Positions 7,649-16,713 are shown, numbered from the stretch's first letter. The stretch is 64,000 bases of DNA from Pictodentalium vernedei (GCA_031216915.1 JAUFNR010000021.1:124001-188000), one strand, 5' to 3'. The notes: generated from the letters alone by a model not told the origin. A program made the numbers and translations.

Positions 7649-8242
7649 TTTTCGGAGGTACACATATTGGGTTTCCCCGGGAAAGATTTGACTTCTTAAT
7701 CTCATGTGTTCAGGAGTATCTTGTTTGAGATCTATTAAAAGGTAACCATATGGTGTCGAAGTGGCATCTTCGAAAACTTCTCTCAGAAACTTGGAATGAC
7801 CAGGATACATCTGTGCTGCCAAGTGTGAGATCTGAGAACGATTCCTACGATTTTTAAACATGTAATGACTATTGAGAGCTACAGTCCTATGGACTTTATT
7901 GTTATCGAATAAATTTTGAACAATGTAGATCACACTAATGTTACGGTGATGACTACCTTTAGTAAATAATCTAGACACTCGAACATCTGCATCGAGCATC
8001 AGATCATCCAATATGATTAAACTATCAGATTTTAATTCTTGAGGGAGACCCTCTATGAATTCTACTTGGGGTAAAGTATTGTATAATGGTTGCCATTCAC
8101 TATAACACCAAATGATGTGACTTGGAACAGGTGATATAATATTTTGAATGTTCTGAATAACCCGATTTACAAAGGATGATTTACCACTACCCGTGGGACC
8201 ACACAATAAACAAGTGAATGGATGCTTCCAACGAGGATCCAT
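7643..8242 (-). CDS. ATP: A32-like genome packaging ATPase (FtsK-HerA superfamily)
   Basis: 199 residues, intact. Walker A is at CGPTGSGKSS (about residues 14-23) and Walker B at SLIILDDLM (about residues 74-82). A conserved HHRNISVIYIVQNLF (sensor-like) block and a C-terminal RRNRSQISHLAAQMYPG region follow. Proteins of this type drive DNA into the capsid in Polintons, adintoviruses and nucleocytoplasmic large DNA viruses. The length is normal for the compact Polinton form. The ATG at 8242 lies 37 bp after a TATA box, and the promoter region is tandemly duplicated. It is one of the few Polinton enzymes here with no visible lesion. Confidence 0.9.
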   Translation of the reverse strand: MDPRWKHPFTCLLCGPTGSGKSSFVNRVIQNIQNIISPVPSHIIWCYSEWQPLYNTLPQVEFIEGLPQELKSDSLIILDDLMLDADVRVSRLFTKGSHHRNISVIYIVQNLFDNNKVHRTVALNSHYMFKNRRNRSQISHLAAQMYPGHSKFLREVFEDATSTPYGYLLIDLKQDTPEHMRLRSQIFPGETQYVYLRKV

Positions 8243-8254
8243 CTTTGTTGTTCT

Positions 8255-8350
8255 ATGTGGGTACTACTTCCCTTTTATACCTTTCGGGGAGGTGGCCCCC
8301 ACTGAACGTGGGGACTACTCCCCCCTTTTATACCTTTTGGAGAGGTGGTC
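8255..8350 (-). promoter_or_regulatory. tandemly duplicated TATA promoter of the ATPase gene
   Basis: Two consecutive blocks of about 55 bp share the plus-strand order GTGGG, ACTACT, CCC, TTTTATACCTTT, GG, GAGGTGG. They contain TATAAAA boxes at about 8273-8279 and 8326-8332 (minus strand). The proximal one is correctly placed for the ATG at 8242. Confidence 0.6.
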
Positions 8351-8573
8351 AATATGACCCGTCATCCAAAAAATATTTAAAATTGGTGGCCCTCTGACTT
8401 ACTGGCTGGGGACAGTTTAAGTTTGTTTGATATTTGTCAAGAAGATAAACATCAAATAACTTAAGCGTCATTACCACCTTTTTTTCTTGTTTCTTCATTT
8501 TATACTTTTTTTCTTCTTTTTTTTTCTTTTTTTATAAAAATCATCTATTTACAACATCTATTTACATCTTCAA
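8351..8573. other. intergenic spacer with T-rich tract
   Basis: Non-coding spacer between the ATPase promoter and the PC4-like stop. It ends in a long T-rich run (about 8478-8535), which on the minus strand would be A-rich sequence just after the PC4 stop. I see no gene in it. Confidence 0.5.
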
Positions 8574-9345
8574 TTAGAATCCAATTGTAACAGGTTTCTT
8601 GATGGTCATAAATTCAATCACCAAATCCATAATACAACGTCTCTGTTCATTTGTGAGAGGTTTCTCGAACATATCTTCATATTCTTTCTGTACTGGTGGT
8701 GGATTCATTCCAGAAGTATTATGGTGCCACAGTAGATGAACATCATTCTTGTTAACTCTTTCGAGTGCGTCACTAAAACATGTTGTAATCTTCTCTTCTT
8801 CAGACATCATTAGGCATACATTATGCTGAATCTGACTTGGGTGATCGACTGTACATCCATAGCATTTTTCTTTCACTACAGCGTCAATGTTCTCTTCGAC
8901 ATAATGAGCATATGCCAAGCAAAGTTCATGCTGCAAGCGAACTTGCCTGAGTTCACTATCAATTTCATCAACGATCAATGGTCGTGGTTGGGTTATTCTC
9001 ACTGTGATCTTCTTCTTCTTCAAAGGTGGTTCTTGATTTGGTTTTTTGAAGTCTTCATGGTTAGTAGGTTTAGTGTCTTCAGGAACTTCAGTTAAAGTTG
9101 TTTGTTGGGTTTTGATGGCTGCATCTACTTCTTCTATTTGAGATTTCAAGGCATTCCATTCTTCTAAAGATAGAGCAATACCAGTCTTCGTAGGATAAGG
9201 TCTTTGGTCTTTTCCCTCAAAGTATCTTCTGAGATGAATCTTCAGTTCACCCTGGTACTGGGTGACGTTAGCATAAGTCTGCTTGGTGCCAATTCAGAAC
9301 ATCTTCTCTGGTCAATGGTTCGATCGTGAATGATGCCAAGTCCAT
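8574..9345 (-). pseudogene. PC4-like single-strand DNA-binding / transcription coactivator protein, frameshifted
   Basis: The ATG at 9345 begins MDLASFTIEPLTRED. A one-base net shift near 9290-9297 is followed by a PC4 (p15) type domain: VTQYQGELKIHLRRYF, then TKTGIALSLEEWNAL, the characteristic C-terminal helix. Downstream are a charged linker, a basic stretch with KKKKITVRI, and a second conserved region with a Cys/His cluster (CYGCTVDHPSQIQHNVC) that looks zinc-binding, then a helical tail ending at 8574. PC4 proteins bind single-stranded DNA and stimulate transcription. In a Polinton it could serve replication or late transcription. Its upstream block is a near copy of the one before the polymerase gene, so the two are probably co-regulated. 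Confidence 0.75.
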
Positions 9346-9439
9346 GCTTTGCCTAATCTTATATATCTTTGACGGACGTGATTGAAAACATCACACCAGT
9401 TCAACAAATGTTGATTGAGTTTTTGATTCTTGGTTGGGG

Positions 9440-9574
9440 TTTGTGTTTGTTTCCTATAGGATTATAGGTTAAAGTTGGAAAATTTAGAAAATTAGTATAG
9501 AAGTCAATGGGAAAGAAACACAATGGGAATACAGAAATTTGATTGGTTGATTAACTTTGATCTGATTGGTCAGT
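9440..9574 (-). promoter_or_regulatory. 135-bp upstream block shared with the polymerase gene (copy A)
   Basis: Matches 15757-15891 over 135 bases with about seven differences and no gap. It lies about 95 bp upstream of the PC4-like ATG. On the minus strand it carries CCAAT sites (GACCAATCAG, AACCAATC) and a TATAATCCTATAG stretch. A weaker similarity (GACGGACGT...GAAAAC...TCACA) continues toward each gene. It is a candidate early-class promoter. Confidence 0.6.
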
Positions 9575-9585
9575 TTGGCGATCAA

Positions 9586-9839
9586 ACTGCAATCTTGATC
9601 CTTAAACTGTAGGATATGGCCCTCTGCATTTTATACAGGCTTGGGACAGGTCAAGCTACAAACCTCTGTCTAATGGAGATAAGTCAAATAGCTCGAGTGC
9701 ATTCCCACCCCCTACAGTTCGTATCCTCTTTGAGGGAATTTTTTTTTTGTTCATCAAAAAAGAAAACGAAAACAACATGTCCAACTTGGCAATTCAGTTT
9801 TTCTATCATAAAAATTTTTCATTTCTTTTAAATATTCAC
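9586..9839. other. non-coding spacer
   Basis: I see no gene in it. It holds short homopolymer-rich stretches and leads into the tandem repeats. Confidence 0.4.
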
Positions 9840-10330
9840 AACAGACAAATTTCTTAGTAATGATGATGATAATGATTTATTCCTAAAAGACACCAGGAAT
9901 CAACTTTTAAAAAAATTAAATGAAACTAAAAAGTGTCATCTGGTTCCAATAGGTGTAACCTAAAAGATACCATGATTCAACATGTTTTTTAAAATAAATG
10001 GAACTAAAAAGTTTTGAATGAAACTAAGTTTTGAATGAAACTAAAAAAGTAAAGAAGTATCATCTGGTTCCAATAGGTGTAACCTAAAAGATACCATGAA
10101 TCAACATGTTTTTAAAATAAATGGAACTAAAAAGTTTTGAATGAAACTAAAAAGTAAAGAAGTATCATCTGGTTCCAATAGGTGTAACCTAAAAGATACC
10201 ATGAATCAACATTTTTTAAAAAATAAATGGAACTAAAAAGTTTTGAATGAAACTAAGTTTTAAATGAAACTAAAAAGTAAAGAAGTATCCTCCACTTCCA
10301 ATAGGGTTAGCCTAAAGTATACCAGGAACA
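9840..10330. repeat. tandem repeat block, unit about 106-123 bp
   Basis: Four imperfect copies are keyed by CCAATAGGTGTAACCTAAAAG-type sequence (the AGGTG falls at 9951, 10074, 10180 and about 10303) and by ATGGAACTAAAAAGTTTTG. Unit length varies because a 17-bp internal segment (GTTTTGAATGAAACTAA) is duplicated in some copies. A GAT/ATG triplet microsatellite follows at 10331-10354. Confidence 0.8.
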
Positions 10331-10446
10331 TGATGATGATGATGATGATGATGATGAAAAAACTCTCTGTATTAGAATAAATAAAAAAAAAATTGAAAAA
10401 TCTTTGCACTAGAAAAATGTATTGCCTTGTAAGACTTGCCATTTAG

Positions 10447-11118
10447 AATTTTTTTTTGAAGACTGCCATATAGGACTTTTTACTTAGAGAGAAAAAACTT
10501 GCCATAAAAGACTTTATGAGGACTGCCATAAAGGACTTTAGAGAATGCCATAAAGGACTTTTTACTTTTAGAAAAACTTGCCATGTAGGACTTTATGAGG
10601 ACTGCCATGAAGGACTTTAGAGAAGGACATAAAGGACTTTAGAGAAAAACTGCCATAAAGGACTTTAGAGAATGCCATGTAGGACTTTATGAGGACTGCC
10701 ATAAAGGACTTTAGAGAATGCCATAAAGGACTTTTTACTTTGAGATAAAAACTTGCCATATAGGACTTTATGAGGACTGCCATAAAGGACTTTATAGAAT
10801 GCCATAAAGGACTTTTTACTTTGAGAAAAACTTGCCATGTAGGACTTTATGAGGACTGCCATAAAGGACTTTAGAGAATGCCATAAAGGACTTTTTACTT
10901 TGAGAAAAACTTGCCATATAGGACTTTATGAGGACTGCCATGTAGGACTTAAGAGAATGCCATAAAGGACTTTAGAGAAAAACTGCCATAAAGGACTTTA
11001 GAGAATGCCATGTAAGACTTTATGAGGACTGCCATAAAGAACTTTAGAGAAAAACTGCCATAAAGGACTTTATGAGGACTGCCATGTAGGACTTTATGAG
11101 GACTGCCATAAAGGACTT
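10447..11118. repeat. minisatellite with TGCCATAAAGGACTTT core
   Basis: More than twenty copies of the core (T)GCCATAAAGGACTTT (variants CATGTAGG, CATATAGG) are separated by a small set of spacers: ATGAGGAC, AGAGAA, AGAGAAAAAC and TTACTTTGAGAAAAACT. Minus-strand frames across it read as a KVLYGS-type repeat. The composition and the lack of a fixed frame argue for non-coding DNA. It lies between the polymerase and PC4 genes. Confidence 0.85.
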
Positions 11119-11275
11119 TAAAAATTTGATAAGCCTAATATGATTGAGTAGACCACCTAAAAACCATTTCGGTTTTTAGGAATTTTTCGGTCAACTAAAT
11201 AGGACTTTTTGTAGGCAAAAGCTAGACTTGGTTCAGGTTGTAGAAAAATATGACACTCACTCAATTGTTTCTTCT

Positions 11276-14206
11276 TTAAATCTCTAGTGGTATGGTGCTA
11301 ACTCCATCTTCTAAAACTCTTCGTTTTGGGTAGAAATATGATAGTCCATCTCTGCTCTGCTGGTAGGTATACACAGTGTTGTCATTCATCACAAATTCTC
11401 GGTTGAATCCAGATCCACGTTGTTGAGTCTTCAAAACTTGCAAATATCTGTCTTTCGTCAAATCATTGTGGCGTTTGCTGATTCCTTTACAACTGAATTT
11501 ATTGGTGGCACCGAAACAATAATATGTTTTACTACACAGTCCAACAATGCCGGTTCCTTGCCATTCTACCTTGAACAAGCCTGGAGTTCTCCTGTCAAAA
11601 CTCTTTCTTTCTTGGCAGCATGAGGGTGACAGCCATTCTTTGCCTTCTAATTTGGTTTTCACATAATCATCTCTGAGGAAATCACAACACTCTGATGGAA
11701 ACCACTTGTGATTCTCTTTGTAAAATTCTACTCTCTTCTCTGGTTTCACTAATTCATCTATGGATGGTGACGAGGTACATAGATATGCAGAATCTGTGTC
11801 CATTTCAGCATATTCGAAATCTTGGTGGTTGATAAATGTATCGATGACATCATAATAGAACTGAAGCATCCGGAGTTTTGCATACTGGTAAACAAAGAAT
11901 CCGATGTGAAGTGGCAGATCCAACTTGATGGTCTTCTTGTTGAGTTTGACTTCATATAATGTTTCATCTAATGGATTCAAGGCTCTGAAGGACATGTCAT
12001 TTACAGCTTTGGTAACTTCTTCGTCATCGCAATAGCACACACGTCGATGCTTCTCTTTGTTGGTGACGGTTTTGCCATATCCAGAATTTCCCAACAGCTT
12101 CATGGTGTCGGCAACGATCGACTTGTCAGGGTCAACATCTCTTTGTCTTCTTGCTTCAGATACTTCATCTCCAAATTTTTCAAAACATCTTCTTGGTTTA
12201 TATTGGATAACTTGATAGACGTTATCAACTTCAATACCATGCTGAAGGTACCACTGCAGTAAAGGGGTTGCAAACAACATTTTTTCTGCTCCATAGCTTC
12301 CGATCAAACTTCTATGGGGTTTCTTCATGATTCCATTCTTCTCGGCAAAGGACTTCATGTGTTCACCAATATCATCTATGGAAATATCTGTATTCTTGAA
12401 GATAGGTGTCATCTCTTCAAAGTACTCTTTCAGGTGATCTGGTACATGTATATCACATTCGACCAAACCAAACAGTTCACCGGACTTCACTTTGTTCAGT
12501 ATTTCTTCATCTGTCATCACACCATCTATTTTGTCTGAAAAGTTCTCTTTCAGGAAGGCTTTGAGTGTGGCATCGGTCTTCTTCATCTCTCTCCACTCAC
12601 ACTCCCAGATTTCAGTAAGTTTATAGCCCAAATCGGTGATGTACTTTGCATTGGTACGGGTGTCTTGTAGCAGTTCTTTCGTCGGTTTATCTCTGACTTC
12701 ATTATGGATGATATGAAGGCCATTCTTATCTTTCGTGTAGGTATGTCCGTGCCAGAAGCAGCCATGGAATTGGTATACAGTCTGTGTCTCTTTACACCAA
12801 CCATCAACAGGCAACTGTCTTCGACCAATCAATTTTTCCGCTCCGTTAAACTGATGTCTGATGTGGATGTCATCTCTCATTGATGAAAACTCTAACCATT
12901 GTTCAGCCATTTTACCATATTTCATTGGATGTTCTGGTTTAAACTGGTTTTCTTCACAACGTCTAATACTCCAACCCGTTGGCAACTCTTGCATTAGGCA
13001 CCAAAGATATAATGCATTCGCATCAAAGCCTATAATACTTCCACATGGTTTTGCTTCTTTGCCATATTTTGTTTCTCTGACTCGGGTAACATCTTTCTCG
13101 TGGTATCGGTTGAAGATAATTGAAGGTCCACCAACGATATTATCTTTCACTAAGTGATGCAGGTCTTTGATTTCCTGATTAAATAATGTGAAGTAAGTGT
13201 CAGCATTCATGGTCTGGAACAGGTATTTCAACGTGAGGCCCGGAACACTGATACCATCTTTAAACATGTCGATGTGGCGTTCTTGGTAGAAAGTAAACTG
13301 CTTGTCAACTGCTTCAAGGAATGGTTTTACATCTCGGTTATTATACCAGATCAGAAAATCACGGAAAGTTGTCATCTCCAGGTCGTTCCATACATGCTGG
13401 CAGTACTGGTATTCTTCATTGGATATATTTTCTTTCTTGAGAGAACTGTAGAAGGCGTCATGGTCTGGTAGGTGGTCTTGATCCAATTTGTTCAAGCTGT
13501 CGATCCATTCATATGGTAAAAATCCCTTCGTCATGGGGCAGCCAAATGCTTTCAAAAACTTGTCATAGCTGAATCCTGGAGCGAGGGAGTTGCAAATATC
13601 AACAAACTTGAAAGATTCTGTCGAGACGCACATGTAGTTATTCGATTTCTTCACTGCAAACTTGAGTGGATTCTGTCTCTTCAGGTATGTCATCAGTTCA
13701 CGCTTGACTACATTCATATCATATTTTCCAGAGTTGAATCCGATGACGGGCATCTCTTGCGGGTAGTCTTGAAATTTCTTCTCCAATTTTTGTAAAGGGT
13801 GCATTTTTGAGGTATCTTCTCCAGTAGCTCTGGCTTCCGCTTCCAGCGTTTCATCAATTTTCTGTCTGAGTTTAAACAAGGTCCAAGCATGATAGGTCTG
13901 CATCAGTTGGTAGCAATGAGATGAAATAGCTGTGAGGTATGTCATCATTTCTTCAACAAGTTCTTGAGAATTTCCATTTGTAATAAAACATTTCAGTTCT
14001 TGGTATTCTGGAACATTACTACATATGCTCACACTCAATGGTCGGTGTTCTGCTTCCCATATCAGTTTATCACTCTTAGCAGGTAGACTGGATTTGACAA
14101 AGTAACTTTCAAAATCGAACGTTGCATGGTATGGATAAAACTTCTTCTCTTCAGGTACTTCTATACCTTCATCTTCTAACAGATCAAATATGGACTGGAT
14201 GGATGG
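11276..14206 (-). CDS. POLB: protein-primed DNA polymerase B, exonuclease and polymerase part
   Basis: A frame open from about 14206 to 11276. Exo I is in ATFDFESYF (about 14115). Exo II is in GFNSGKYDMN (about 13730). Polymerase motif A is in GFDANALYLWCL (about 13020), motif B in KLLGNSGYGKT (about 12085) and motif C in EMDTDSAYL (about 11800). Between A and B, about 12565-12820, lies an insertion with YQFHGCFWHGH and LGYKLTEIWECEW that strongly recalls Vsr-type endonucleases. The enzyme copies the linear element from a protein-bound end. The frame is separated from its zinc-finger N-terminal part (14176-15582) by a shift at about 14200, in a region with two ATCC units. No ATG exists at the start of this frame, so it is the C-terminal part of a larger broken gene. 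Confidence 0.92.
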   Translation of the reverse strand, partial: PSIQSIFDLLEDEGIEVPEEKKFYPYHATFDFESYFVKSSLPAKSDKLIWEAEHRPLSVSICSNVPEYQELKCFITNGNSQELVEEMMTYLTAISSHCYQLMQTYHAWTLFKLRQKIDETLEAEARATGEDTSKMHPLQKLEKKFQDYPQEMPVIGFNSGKYDMNVVKRELMTYLKRQNPLKFAVKKSNNYMCVSTESFKFVDICNSLAPGFSYDKFLKAFGCPMTKGFLPYEWIDSLNKLDQDHLPDHDAFYSSLKKENISNEEYQYCQHVWNDLEMTTFRDFLIWYNNRDVKPFLEAVDKQFTFYQERHIDMFKDGISVPGLTLKYLFQTMNADTYFTLFNQEIKDLHHLVKDNIVGGPSIIFNRYHEKDVTRVRETKYGKEAKPCGSIIGFDANALYLWCLMQELPTGWSIRRCEENQFKPEHPMKYGKMAEQWLEFSSMRDDIHIRHQFNGAEKLIGRRQLPVDGWCKETQTVYQFHGCFWHGHTYTKDKNGLHIIHNEVRDKPTKELLQDTRTNAKYITDLGYKLTEIWECEWREMKKTDATLKAFLKENFSDKIDGVMTDEEILNKVKSGELFGLVECDIHVPDHLKEYFEEMTPIFKNTDISIDDIGEHMKSFAEKNGIMKKPHRSLIGSYGAEKMLFATPLLQWYLQHGIEVDNVYQVIQYKPRRCFEKFGDEVSEARRQRDVDPDKSIVADTMKLLGNSGYGKTVTNKEKHRRVCYCDDEEVTKAVNDMSFRALNPLDETLYEVKLNKKTIKLDLPLHIGFFVYQYAKLRMLQFYYDVIDTFINHQDFEYAEMDTDSAYLCTSSPSIDELVKPEKRVEFYKENHKWFPSECCDFLRDDYVKTKLEGKEWLSPSCCQERKSFDRRTPGLFKVEWQGTGIVGLCSKTYYCFGATNKFSCKGISKRHNDLTKDRYLQVLKTQQRGSGFNREFVMNDNTVYTYQQSRDGLSYFYPKRRVLEDGVSTIPLEI

Positions 14207-15582
14207 TATACACCGTCAACATACTGGTAATTTACTTCATCTGTACGGGTTTTCTCTTGACGATTTAATTTCTTCACAGTGTGCCATAATTTGCCGCATT
14301 TGTGGCATTCAAAGGATTTGCAGTATTGGTCTATATCGATGATGTAGCTAAAATGGTTCTTGTAAACGTTCACATACATGGTATCTTCATACTTTCTGTG
14401 AGATCTCTGTACTAATTTGGCAACAATTTGGTCATCATCATTCTTGACAAGTTCATATACTTGGATATTTACTTCAAAACATTTCTCCAAGTCAGGTAAT
14501 TCGGCTAAACGGAATTTATTCTTTGGCTTCTCTGTATACTTGTTGTACATGGCATCTTTTGTAGTGTTCAAATTGTGTGCTGTGGAACCACTCCATAAAG
14601 CTAAACAGTGGAAAATACACAGGTTGTCTTCGTAGGTAAAATGGTGATTGTTATCTTTCACCAAAGCATTTACTGCTTTGTTCTGGAGAATGTAGTCAGG
14701 AAGATCTTCTGCCATTCCAATTGGGTGGTCTTTCAGCCTATTCACATAAAATGTGACGTTGGTAACTCTCTCCACAAGCCATTTGGCGTTGGGTCGTTTT
14801 AATTTGGCCCATTCCAGGATATCTTCTTCCATGACATCATCAAGGAATTCTTCAAAGTCTTCTTGGCAGCATACAAGTTGTGGAACATCAAGTACACGGG
14901 CGTTGTTTTGTGATGGATGGTAATACTTCAGTTCATTCGTTTCATTGTGTTGCAGGATAAAACCAAAACTCAGATTAATTTTAAATCTTAGCTGTTGTGG
15001 CAGAAATATGGTAGTCATCAATTCATCAGTCATCATCTTCGGGTTCACATCGTTGATCCGGTAGTTATATTGGTCCTGGACTCTTCTGTTCATCATGTGG
15101 CGAGTTCTAATAGAACTCCAGTTATCTTCGTACACGGTCAACATCTCATCTGGCTCTTCTTCAGACATCATATTCTTTTCAAACTCAATTGGGTCGACAT
15201 CATAATGGGTGGTCGTCGTGGCCCGTGGTTGTTTAGGTGGTCCTCTCTTCGGTTCATCAGTTTTCCTTTTAGATGGGACAGGAACTGGTCGGTGGGCAAC
15301 GCTCTTGTGTCGGTTAAAATGGAGTAGTTGGTTGAACTCCTGGCCGCATTCCATACATGTATAGGTCTCCAAACATTTCTTCAGATGGTTTACCAAATCT
15401 TCTTTCCTCGTAAAGGTCTTGTTGCAGTTGGTGCAATCGTGGGTCTTCTTCTCTCCGGCGGCGTGCTTGATACGCACATGGCGGTTTCGGTTGCAGCGGT
15501 CCGTAAAGGTCTTCCCACACTCTTCACAGGCATAAACATCAGGTCTGGTAACGTCAGTAGCAGCTTCAGACTCCATCTTCAT
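14176..15582 (-). CDS. N-terminal zinc-finger part of the Polinton polymerase gene
   Basis: ATG at 15582, 468 codons, ending prematurely at 14176. It has three consecutive C2H2-type fingers (YACEECGKTF..., HDCTNCNKTF..., YTCMECGQEF...) within about the first 97 residues, then a basic linker (SKRKTDEPKRG). A long region follows with FTYEDNLCIFHCLALW, which resembles an OTU-like Asp...Cys nucleophile motif. A further C-x2-C finger (FECHKCGKLW) lies near the end. In other animal Polintons this arrangement is fused upstream of polymerase B. Here the natural continuation lies in another frame from about 14206, so the stop at 14176 is due to a shift. The role of the fingers in DNA or terminal-protein handling is inference. 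Confidence 0.8.
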   Translation of the reverse strand: MKMESEAATDVTRPDVYACEECGKTFTDRCNRNRHVRIKHAAGEKKTHDCTNCNKTFTRKEDLVNHLKKCLETYTCMECGQEFNQLLHFNRHKSVAHRPVPVPSKRKTDEPKRGPPKQPRATTTTHYDVDPIEFEKNMMSEEEPDEMLTVYEDNWSSIRTRHMMNRRVQDQYNYRINDVNPKMMTDELMTTIFLPQQLRFKINLSFGFILQHNETNELKYYHPSQNNARVLDVPQLVCCQEDFEEFLDDVMEEDILEWAKLKRPNAKWLVERVTNVTFYVNRLKDHPIGMAEDLPDYILQNKAVNALVKDNNHHFTYEDNLCIFHCLALWSGSTAHNLNTTKDAMYNKYTEKPKNKFRLAELPDLEKCFEVNIQVYELVKNDDDQIVAKLVQRSHRKYEDTMYVNVYKNHFSYIIDIDQYCKSFECHKCGKLWHTVKKLNRQEKTRTDEVNYQYVDGVYHPSSPYLIC

Positions 15583-15756
15583 AAAAGTTTTGCGAAGGCA
15601 AAATTGCTATAGAAAACTCTCTAGCGATGTGTTCAGTTCGAAGGATCGAAACAGAATGACGCGACGTTACTCTTCTCCGGAATGTATTGCGACGTGACGG
15701 ACGTTTTTGAAAACGTCACAACGTTTTTTCATCGATATTTTCATTCTCGATGGACG

Positions 15757-15891
15757 TTTGTGTTTGTTTCCTATAGGATTATAGGTTAAAGTTGGGAAAT
15801 TTAGAAAATTTGTATAGAAGTCAATGGGAAAGAAACACAATGGGAATACAGAAATCTGATTAGTGGATTAACTTCGCTCTGATTGGTCAGT
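15757..15891 (-). promoter_or_regulatory. 135-bp upstream block shared with the PC4-like gene (copy B)
   Basis: Same length and about 95% identical to 9440-9574, in the same orientation. It lies about 175 bp upstream of the polymerase ATG at 15582 and carries the CCAAT site GACCAATCAG on the minus strand. Confidence 0.6.
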
Positions 15892-16063
15892 GTAAAAACA
15901 TCTTGATCCTCATTAATTTCATTATTTAAAATCATGTAGTTAGGGGGGTCATTTAAAGAAATTGCTAAATATAGACCCTAACAATTAGTTAGGGGGGCAG
16001 TTAAGGATGTTACTAAAAATAGAGGGTAGGAATTTATAAAAATATAGTTCCAAGTAGAAGCAG
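15892..16063. other. Polinton spacer before the right terminal repeat
   Basis: AT-rich, with two copies of TTAGGGGGG-type sequence (about 15940 and 15988). I see no gene in it. Confidence 0.4.
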
Positions 16064-16707
16064 AGGATTCTGGGTAAATTTGTCCCATAGCACTACGTGC
16101 TATTATTAATAGGGAAATAAAACGTCACGGGATCCCCAAAAAGGGATTCTTAAAGAATTCGAAATAATACATCTTGATGGGTTTATTTGGGTAATTAAAT
16201 GAGGATTCTGGGAAAATCCGAACCAGAAAATTACTCCACTTCAGTCGAATGCACCCCCTTGTACCCCTTAGTACTATAGCACTACGTGCTGAGCCGATAA
16301 AATGGGAAATCCGTATCAAATAAAGTCAATTTCGGGTGGATTTTGGTGATTTGAAAGGATTGTCGGGTTGTTTGTGGTAATTAGATTTACTCCTATTCAA
16401 TCGAACACACCCTCTAAACATACCCGTCCCATTGCAGAACAATTGGGTAACATAGCAACCACGTGCTACCATAGAAACCAAGATGGCGGCCTCCAGTATA
16501 CAAAATGGACGACGGAAACACTATCACCCTAACAACACGCGCTGCGCATACGCACTAACACCACGTATCACTATGGGGATGACGTCACAACATGGCCGCT
16601 CACGCGGGTTACCATGACAACACAACATGGCGCCAGTACGTCACGTGACATGACGTCACTTCCGAGGTCCGGCCAATGAGGACTGTCTGGGTACATGACA
16701 TACTACT
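16064..16707 (-). repeat. Polinton terminal inverted repeat, right
   Basis: Inverted copy of 707-1369. It retains both CRE palindromes and the YY1-like site, and its NRF-1-like site differs at one base. It ends ...CATACTACT, immediately before the duplicated TCGGTG. Confidence 0.9.
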
Positions 16708-16713
16708 TCGGTG
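16708..16713. repeat. Polinton target site duplication, right
   Basis: TCGGTG, identical to 701-706. Confidence 0.9.

Larger units (their letters stand above)
707..16707. mobile_element. full-length Polinton/Maverick element (about 16.0 kb)
   Basis: The element starts AGTAGTATGTCATG and ends CATGACATACTACT, with long terminal inverted repeats and a perfect 6-bp duplication on both sides. It carries the hallmark Polinton set on the minus strand: protein-primed polymerase B, retroviral-type integrase, adenain-like protease, A32-type packaging ATPase, double-jelly-roll major capsid protein and minor capsid protein. It also carries PC4-like, pX/pVI-like, small membrane and IAP-like genes. It interrupts a LINE ORF. 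Lesions in the polymerase, integrase, both capsid genes, PC4 gene and one conserved gene (nonsense codons or one-base net shifts) make autonomous movement unlikely. The two terminal repeats differ by scattered substitutions and small indels, so the insertion is not very recent. Confidence 0.95.

Noticed and set aside
10568..10862. Minus-strand repeat protein frames (KVLYGS/HKVLHG repeats)
   Set aside because: They are translations of the minisatellite. Spacer lengths change the frame often and no start context or conservation is visible.
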